A stretch of 64,000 nucleotides of DNA, taken from NCBI GenBank assembly GCA_944472135.2, contig OX235265.1, positions 43,187,459 to 43,251,458 on the forward strand. The letters run 5' to 3'. This document shows, piece after piece, positions 57,598 through 64,000 of the stretch. Numbering within the stretch: position 1 is the first letter of the stretch; each line of letters opens with the position of its first letter. The translations under genes were made by a program, and so were the position numbers. Under the pieces are notes generated by a model. The model was not told where the DNA came from. It worked only from the letters and a program-made list of their open reading frames with translations, and searched no databases. Source of the DNA: Trichobilharzia regenti (lineage: Eukaryota; Platyhelminthes; Trematoda; Strigeidida; Schistosomatidae).

Positions 57598-58785
57598 ATG
57601 CCTGAGTCAAAGAAGGGACAGAGTGTCTTGGATGCAAACAGGAAAGTAAGTCATGGTGACTTGTCTGTTACTTGTAACGATGTGTCTGATGTTAAGCATG
57701 ATATGGTTGATGTTACTGTTTCGCCGTTCAGGGATAATAGGAACATCAAACTCCCTAAATTTGAACCACGGTGTTTCGATGGAAACCCAGCTGATTATTT
57801 ACAATTTGTAAAGGAGTTTGAGATCATGTTGAGTAGTTTTCTATTAAGTGATGAATTGAAGTTAATGTATGGTAAGCCATTGTTGAATAGAGTGTCACAG
57901 AATAGAGTTGCTGCTTCAGAGTCCAGTTCTGACCCTACAAGTTTACAAGGTATTACTAGTCAGAGTGAAGTTATAAAACTTTTTAGGATTTGGGAGGAGG
58001 AACCAAAATTGTCTACTTCTGTTATTAAAGAGTTTGAAAATGATAAAGTTGACGGTAAATTGAATATTTGTGATAATGATGATGATACTTCACAGTTGTC
58101 TTTGGTTGATCACGATGAGATGAGGGATATGCCTACTACTGCTAAGTTAATTAAAGGTTCTGTACAACTTGAACGTGAAGTAGAAATAAATGCAGATTCA
58201 GTTGCAGAAGGCACGCATACTTGTGAGACCGTCAGTGTGATTGATCAGCATGTAGCCCACCTATCATCAGATGCCAGTGCTAAGCCTGAGCTGATAGTAA
58301 AAGACGGCAGTGGTGGTGGTCTTGCAGGTAGACAACTTTCTGAAAGTCGAGCAACAACAGCTTTTGATCCACCGCTAACTTCATCAACTGGTATCAATCA
58401 GTCGTCGTTGGTGCTGTCATCCACAATGAGAAGGACGCCCATCAACTCAAGTATCTTGTGCAATGACTATGCTAGTATCAGTTCGTTTGAAAGGACGAAT
58501 ATCAATGGTCAGTTTAGTGAAGATAAGCCAAGTGTAAAGGAGAGAGTAATTGTTAAATTGACTTGCACGAACAAAGGCATTTCTAGTTTCAAGTTACTAA
58601 TTGAATGTTATTATCTTTGGTGTAAATTACTCTGTTTCTACACTTGGTTGATGAGATATGTCGTGTGTTTGTTGGTCATCTATATTCTACGATACAATTA
58701 CATGAGCGTGTTATCGTTCAGATTTGAGGATATAGCTGATAGAAGGAAGTCAGCAAATGAACTCTGCGACGATTTTCCAAACTAG
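57598..58785 (+). CDS. gag-like ORF of the LTR retrotransposon
   Basis: 395 codons from the first ATG after the 5' LTR. Residues 48-95 read NRNIKLPKFEPRCFDGNPAD then YLQFVKEFEIMLSSFLLSDE, close to the LPK---P-F-G----W--F---F start of Pao/BEL gag (DUF1759-like). The middle is acidic and Ser-rich with no zinc knuckle. The last 60 residues carry a hydrophobic stretch (LLCFYTWLMRYVVCLLVIYI) that does not look like gag and may come from sequence joined by the internal deletion. The same N-terminus recurs at 61064. Confidence 0.72.
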   Translation: MPESKKGQSVLDANRKVSHGDLSVTCNDVSDVKHDMVDVTVSPFRDNRNIKLPKFEPRCFDGNPADYLQFVKEFEIMLSSFLLSDELKLMYGKPLLNRVSQNRVAASESSSDPTSLQGITSQSEVIKLFRIWEEEPKLSTSVIKEFENDKVDGKLNICDNDDDTSQLSLVDHDEMRDMPTTAKLIKGSVQLEREVEINADSVAEGTHTCETVSVIDQHVAHLSSDASAKPELIVKDGSGGGLAGRQLSESRATTAFDPPLTSSTGINQSSLVLSSTMRRTPINSSILCNDYASISSFERTNINGQFSEDKPSVKERVIVKLTCTNKGISSFKLLIECYYLWCKLLCFYTWLMRYVVCLLVIYILRYNYMSVLSFRFEDIADRRKSANELCDDFPN

Positions 58786-58789
58786 AGCG

Positions 58790-59120
58790 TCAACCAGAGA
58801 AGGGTTGTAGGCGTACTGCTGTAAGTCCTACAGTTCTTCAAGGGTAGTTTGTCGTGCCAGAATCCACAACATTTGATGTAGTGATTGTACATATGTTTGT
58901 GTTAAATAATTGTGTGAGTTCCAATTGATGTAATTGTTGGTTAACCTGTTTGTGTTCGGACATTCCACAAATTACAATCGTCAAACTGAGAAGGGTTGTA
59001 GGCGTACTGGTGTAAGTCCTGAGATTCTTCAAAGGAATTCCGTCGAGACACGATCCGCGAGTTTTTGTGTACAGTTTGTATATATGTGTGGTGTGTCATA
59101 TCAATTGGTGTTTTTTGGAT
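58790..59120. repeat. Imperfect tandem duplication (about 190-bp units)
   Basis: GAGAAGGGTTGTAGGCGTAC then TGTAAGTCCT occurs at 58798 and 58988, followed in both by related text with TTTGT-TACAT/TATATGT and CAATTG. It lies between the gag-like ORF and the 3' LTR. Confidence 0.75.
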
Positions 59121-59759
59121 TCATTGTGTTTACTCGTTGTTTCCGTACCTTGTTGTTATTGCGAAATTTTGTTAAAATTTTCGTCGTGATTACTTCTGAA
59201 GTTGTTTCTAGTCTTCTACATCCATGAATGAATTGATTGATGTTAAGGACAGCAGATGGGGTGTATACTCCGAGGAGGCTAGGCTATCGCTGAGAATAAA
59301 ATGCATACGGAGATAATTGTTAGCTGCGGTCCCACACGCCGGGGAGAACGAGTGTAGACGACCAAGGCTCGCATACGTCACCACTACTAGAACTGAGGCA
59401 GAATGAGTGAAAAGCGATTGCAGTGGTAATTGGTAGTGAGTAGATAAGAGGATGTGCGTAGAGTATCGTGAGGTGCTGCTATGGTCACGTTGCGTCCTGC
59501 AAGAGTCATTCTAGTAAGTGGCGATTGTGTTGCAAGAGGATGTGTCAAGAGGATGTTTCAAGAGATGCCTTTAACTTGAAGGCGCAGGTCGTCATTGATG
59601 TGTGAGATTGTGCTGTGAGTATGCTTGTGGAGTGTTGGCTTTTCTGTTTGTTTTCCATTTCAGCTCTGTCCGTGTGACCCAGGTTCTCGCAATGGCAGCC
59701 AAGTCAACGTGTATTGGTCGTGAAGGAAAAAAGGGTTGTGTCCCTTTTTTGCCAGGGAG

Positions 59760-60278
59760 TGTCAATGTAGTTGAAGATTGAACGATCAATTCACGGTTGT
59801 TTGCTCAAAATCAACTTCCCCAATTTTCGCGGAGGCATCAATACAACAGTCATCGTCTCATCGGTCGCTGTTCAGAAAGAAGTCAGTAGCAAACCATCAG
59901 AAGTAATCTCGTGATTTATTACTGTAATATTTGTTCACAGACCATAATCGAAATATTTTTTATATGTTGGTGTTACAATAAAGAATTCCCAAGCGTCCAT
60001 TCGGTGTTTTGGTTTTCGCGTCCGTTACTATTAAGCGTTTCTGAAAAACTGCAAGGAACAGCGTGGGCCCGAGCGTTGCAAGAGCTGGGCATTATTTTAT
60101 TTATTTTTTTTATTTTTGATTACAGCTTGATTCCACACCGTATTTTTGGTACAAGTGTGGAATTTTCAGCGTGGATATCGGTAGCCCAAAATTCGCAGGC
60201 CGACCATAGATATCAGGTGTGCGTCGGCGTGGGCTCGAACCCCGGACCATGTGCACGGTTTATGAGACGTGATTGACA
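59760..60278 (+). repeat. 3' LTR, interrupted by a SINE-B
   Basis: LTR sequence 59760-60093, SINE-B 60094-60258, remaining LTR GGTTTATGAGACGTGATTGA ending CA at 60278. Confidence 0.9.
60094..60258 (-). mobile_element. SINE-B inserted in the 3' LTR, 5'-truncated
   Basis: The T-rich end at 60094-60118 is the reversed A tail, followed by TTACAGCTTGATTCCACACC, TGGAATTTTCAGCGTGG and GGGCTCGAACCCCGGACCAT. It stops inside the tRNA-like head at GTGCAC. No clear duplication; CACGG may be a microhomology join. Confidence 0.85.
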
Positions 60279-60283
60279 ATCCC

Positions 60284-60385
60284 ATTAGTACATCTATGAT
60301 GAAGTTTAATGGAAATGTGGACAGTGGGTATCCCTGATGGATACAACTTGTCGTCAGCACTTAAGATGACAACTCGTCGTAGGTT
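60284..60385 (-). mobile_element. RTE-clade LINE, right part of the split copy
   Basis: On minus TTSCIHQGYPLSTFPLNFII then DVLMG is RT motif B of the RTE family. It continues directly into the 57095 part once the LTR element is removed. Confidence 0.8.
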
Positions 60386-60597
60386 CTCACGTGGCTGTTT
60401 GTATGATTTCGAGTAGAGTGCCTTGATCAGAGAATATGACGACTGTTGGACGCCAGTGAGTATGCCTATAAACCAGAATCTGTGAGAGGGTGAATATATG
60501 ATTAATAAACCCTCTACTTGGTCTAAAGTCTGTCTGGTTCTCCCGATTTTGTGCCTGCGGGGAAATATTTACTCTACGCACATTTACTGAGCCCAGA
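60386..60597. other. Unassigned, LTR-like features
   Basis: AATAAACC at 60503 followed by TCTGTCTGGTTCTCCCG and ending CTCTACGCACA could be the R-U5 end of another LTR. No partner seen. Confidence 0.3.
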
Positions 60598-61370
60598 ACT
60601 TTGGATGTAGTTGAAGACTGAACGATCAATTCATGGTTGTTTGCTCTAGCCCAACTCCCCCATATTTTTTCGCGGCAGTCATCAATCCAGCAATCATCGC
60701 CTCATCATTCGCTGTTCAGTGGAAGACAGAAAACTACCAGAAGTATTATCGTGATTTATTGTTATAACATTTATTCTTAGACCTTGTGAGTAATAATCTT
60801 ATTGTTGGTTACATATTGGCGTAAGAATAAAGGATTCTCGAGTTGCCAATCTGTATTCTGGTTTTCCGCGTTGGTTATTACAAATTGTTTCTGAAAGTCT
60901 TCGAGGGACAGCTTGAGGTCCAGCGTAGTAAGAGCTGGACATCGACAGTCTCTGAGACTTAGCTGAGAGTTTCTCATAGTTTCTGTTCGTATTTCCTGGT
61001 GCCTGCAAGTCTCATTTGGAGAAGTATTATGTAGAACTTTTCTGGAATTTTTAGTCAAGTACAATGATGCCTGGTTCAAAGAAGGGACAAAGCGTCTTGG
61101 AAACAAGCAGGAAAGTAAGCAATGTTGAGTTGCCTGTGAGTTGTATGATATGTATGATGCTCGGCATGGTGAGTCTGTTGTTCATGTTTCGCCATCTAGG
61201 GATAATAGGAATTTTAAGCTGCCTAAATATGAACCTCAGTGTTTCGATGAAAAGCCAGCTGATTATTTACAGTTTGTGAAGGAGTTTGAAATCATATTGA
61301 GCAGTTTTTTATTAAATAATGGACTTAGTACGGAAGATACAGGAATAGTTTACCCTCAGAAATAGGACCT
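60598..61370 (+). mobile_element. Older copy of the LTR retrotransposon: LTR plus gag start
   Basis: LTR-related sequence 60598-60968 (TGTAGTTGAAGACTGAACGA, TCGTGATTTATTGTTATAAC, AATAAAGGATTC) is followed by the leader and MPGSKKGQSVLETSRKVS at 61067. A frameshift precedes NFKLPKYEPQCFDEKPADYL and QFVKEFEIILSSFLL, after which it stops. Clearly diverged from the 57096 element; no 3' LTR found. Confidence 0.85.
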
Positions 61371-62489
61371 GTCACTCTATTGAAACCTTCAAACGCTTGC
61401 TATATAAACTGTTTTGTCCCAATGATTATCCCTACCAGAACCCATCACTTATTTCTAAAACGCATCAGTCATTAAAACACTAAAACGCTCAGACTCACTA
61501 ATACACATTATGACACTAAATAAACTCTAAGACTTCGCATAAATACGTGAAAACACAACTAAAATAAACCTAAATTTTTACTAATGTATGATATACAATT
61601 GACATAAACATTTATATATATACATTAATATCCTTTTCATGTTCACATACTTTCTCTTTCTGGTATTCTGCTGCTCCTATTCATCTTCTGGTCGAGGTCG
61701 AACAACCCTGCATCTAAACTGAAATGAAGATTAATTCCAAACCATTGTTCTCATAACCACTCAAATTCCATGAACGATCCAATTCTACCATTTGAAGACG
61801 CTGGCGAACATGCTGTAAATGAGTATTCATGATCTGAAATGAAGAAGCAACTGGTTTTCAAACAGTTTTCAACATCTTACTCAACTTACGAATACACTTC
61901 GCCATGCAGACACAAATGGAGCAAATGGAGGATTCTGGAACCGACCATTTGATGCAGTAAAACAACTTAATATGACCTTATCTAGTTTACGCAACCACGA
62001 TCAAATTTCTTTCCTGTTATAAAACAACGATAGGACTGCTGAAGAAATGGAATAAATATATCACTGATCTCAACATAATACATCAATAAACTTTAAGCCA
62101 AGGGTGCTGTTCACAACAAAGTTATGTAGGAGAATTGACTTCAAGCTTTATTTTTCCCAGATACCTGTATTACATTCGTCTGATGTCTGGGTTTTTTGTT
62201 AATGCGAAGACTATATCTCTTTATGTGCTACACAAATAGACCTTATAGCAGACTGTTCCGACTGACTCTAATGTCAGAAAGAGCAACCAAACTGTGAATT
62301 CATCATACATCAAATTATGTGTAATTTATATGATAACTTATCCATGCTTGTACAATTGGTATGTTCCTGGATAAACAGGAAGAAATATATATTAATTTAA
62401 AAAAATGAAGTTGAGGTATTTGTTGAGGTACTGCACTGGAGTTGCTTCAAAAGCTATACAGTGCTGTAAGTTCATGAAGCCAAACGAAG
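61371..62489. other. Unassigned sequence
   Basis: AT-rich, no ORF, no motif from the other elements. Confidence 0.45.
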
Positions 62490-64000
62490 GATAATAATAA
62501 TATATATTCTCATATAAACATATACATTTACATGAAAATGCATGCCATTTTTACAGGCACGATCAAGTATGATATAATATCAGATCGTAGGTTGTCTAAA
62601 AGTTATTAATGTTTCAACAGTTAAATATGTGATATATATATAAATACACATTGTCTGAACTAGGCTGTATAGTTATTGAATTGTACAATTGTCGTCCAGG
62701 TTGAGCGGGGAAATCGACTTCGTTTCGTTTTCATCCCGTGGTTGTCGGCATACGATAACCAAACAATATTGAGGTAAGTACAACGTTTACAACGGATTGA
62801 AAGCTGTTTTTAGAAAAGTAAAAGTGCTAAGGTGAATCAATAAAGTGTAATGAAATGGGTAAGTGCAAGTATCACTAATAAATGCATTAATATAGAAAAC
62901 TCCCTAGGCTGACAACGTTCATTTGCAATGTATAATGCTACGCGTATATCTCGTACTATCATGATGTCCACTTTTGGTTTTAATACATTTTTTCCTTATG
63001 TCTGTTTTTTTATTTTATGCTTTATTGTGCATTTGGTGCACAACCGTACCTCACAGAGAATAGGAATAGAATAAGTCGAATCAAATTCATAAAGAGCTAT
63101 AAAATGTTAGGTTTAATGGGATACAATGAGGATTAAGTAAAGACGTAATTAGAAAATGAATGAGATAAGACATTATGAAGTGGTATTTAAAGATCCGACA
63201 ATGGACAGCAAGTTAGTTTATAAGATGCCCCATAAATCTGTGCAGATCCCACATGGTCGCATCTCAACAATAGGCTGAGCGAATGGTATATATTTAAAGG
63301 TAGAAGCATGATCTGTCTAGGCGTTCATTATTATCTTTTTCAAGATAAAGATCTAAGCCCTCATAAAAATCAGAAATATCTCGAGCCTTTAATTTGTATA
63401 TTGCTGTTCCTGCAGAATGGGGCGATTCACCTTAGTGACCACCACCATATCTACTGATCAGCTAACGCCACCCTCCCTCCTTTTTTGATGTTAAGCTCTG
63501 AGAATATGATTATTATGGCTACCGCAAATATACTGCTTGGTACCAGACATGTTCGTACCCCATATTCCATCTCCCTAGCTTTCTTAATGAGTGCTTCCAA
63601 TAGGTCTCCACATACATCTTTATGAACATTATATATGTATGCATGCGTCCTAATGAACGGATTACTTTACAAGAAGTTAAAACCTTAAAGAATAAAAAGA
63701 ATAGGTTTTGTGAATAGTTAAGCAAGATTCAGCAGAACAATATAGTTAGGGATCAATGTAGGTAGTATGAACTGAAGGTAAGGTCGGTTGGCAGGACTTA
63801 GTGTACTAAATTATCATGACAGTCTTGTATATAGTAGACATCTGACATTGCAAAGTAACGTGTCTAAACATATTATAAAAGATATTAACAGAAATACTAC
63901 ATAGCTTTAACATTATGAATTTTAGAAAATTATATGAGAATGGGTAACTGTTGACTGAAGATAATCAATTCAACTCAAAAATAGTGCAGTGTATTATGCT
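62490..64000 (-). repeat. Second copy of the 1.5-kb segment
   Basis: Same sequence as 48577-50095, starting at the TAA microsatellite and running off the window. If the LINE reading is right, the coding part of this copy lies to the right of base 64000. Confidence 0.93.

Larger units (their letters stand above)
57091..60283 (+). mobile_element. LTR retrotransposon with both LTRs and 5-bp target duplication
   Basis: Target duplication ATCCC at 57091-57095 and 60279-60283. The LTRs begin TGTCAATG and end TGACA (TGTCAA/TTGACA inverted ends). 5' LTR 57096-57453, 3' LTR 59760-60278 including a SINE-B insertion. Between them are a gag-like ORF and about 1 kb of noncoding sequence; no protease, RT or integrase is present. 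So it is internally deleted and not autonomous. The gag motif suggests the Pao/BEL group (Sinbad-like), with gypsy not excluded. Confidence 0.92.

Overview
This is AT-rich eukaryotic DNA from a schistosome-type blood fluke. The call rests on the combination of a P-glycoprotein gene with large repeat-filled introns, tRNA-derived SINEs of the Smα kind with a hammerhead remnant, several Penelope-like elements with GIY-YIG domains, and RTE-, CR1- and Pao/BEL-like retroelements. Species cannot be decided from the window.

Left two thirds (about 1-44.7 kb): one protein gene, an ABCB full-transporter (P-glycoprotein), on the minus strand. Fourteen exons are placed by splice signals and reading phase. 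They run from TM1 (44.4-44.7 kb) through TM6, the whole of NBD1 (29.1-22.2 kb), the linker (21.3 kb) and TM7-TM10 to the cytoplasmic helices after TM10 (1.0 kb). The 5' exon with the start codon was not found, and the rest of TMD2 and NBD2 lie left of base 1. About 844 residues are covered. One exon (28981-29087) is one base short in an A run, and this breaks the frame before Walker A.

The introns are packed with retroelements: SINE-A and SINE-B (same tRNA-like head, different bodies), SINE-H (tRNA-like head followed by a hammerhead-shaped segment), SINE-D, two Smα copies, 3'-end pieces of RTE-clade LINEs ending in CAGA repeats, and Penelope-like elements (PLEs). One PLE has a 15-bp target duplication and inverted ends. 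Another is interrupted by an RTE tail. Two long inverted repeats come from paired PLE ends.

Right third (about 44.7-64 kb): no host gene recognised. There is an unassigned block (44.7-47.7 kb), then stacked minus-strand LINE 3' ends, one of which (48.58-50.1 kb) recurs nearly identically at 62.49-64 kb. Next come a nearly full-length CR1-clade LINE (about 50.9-56.0 kb, minus) and a clear nest: an RTE copy split by an LTR retrotransposon (57096-60278, 5-bp duplication ATCCC), whose 3' LTR is split by a SINE-B. A second, older copy of the LTR element lies at 60.6-61.4 kb.
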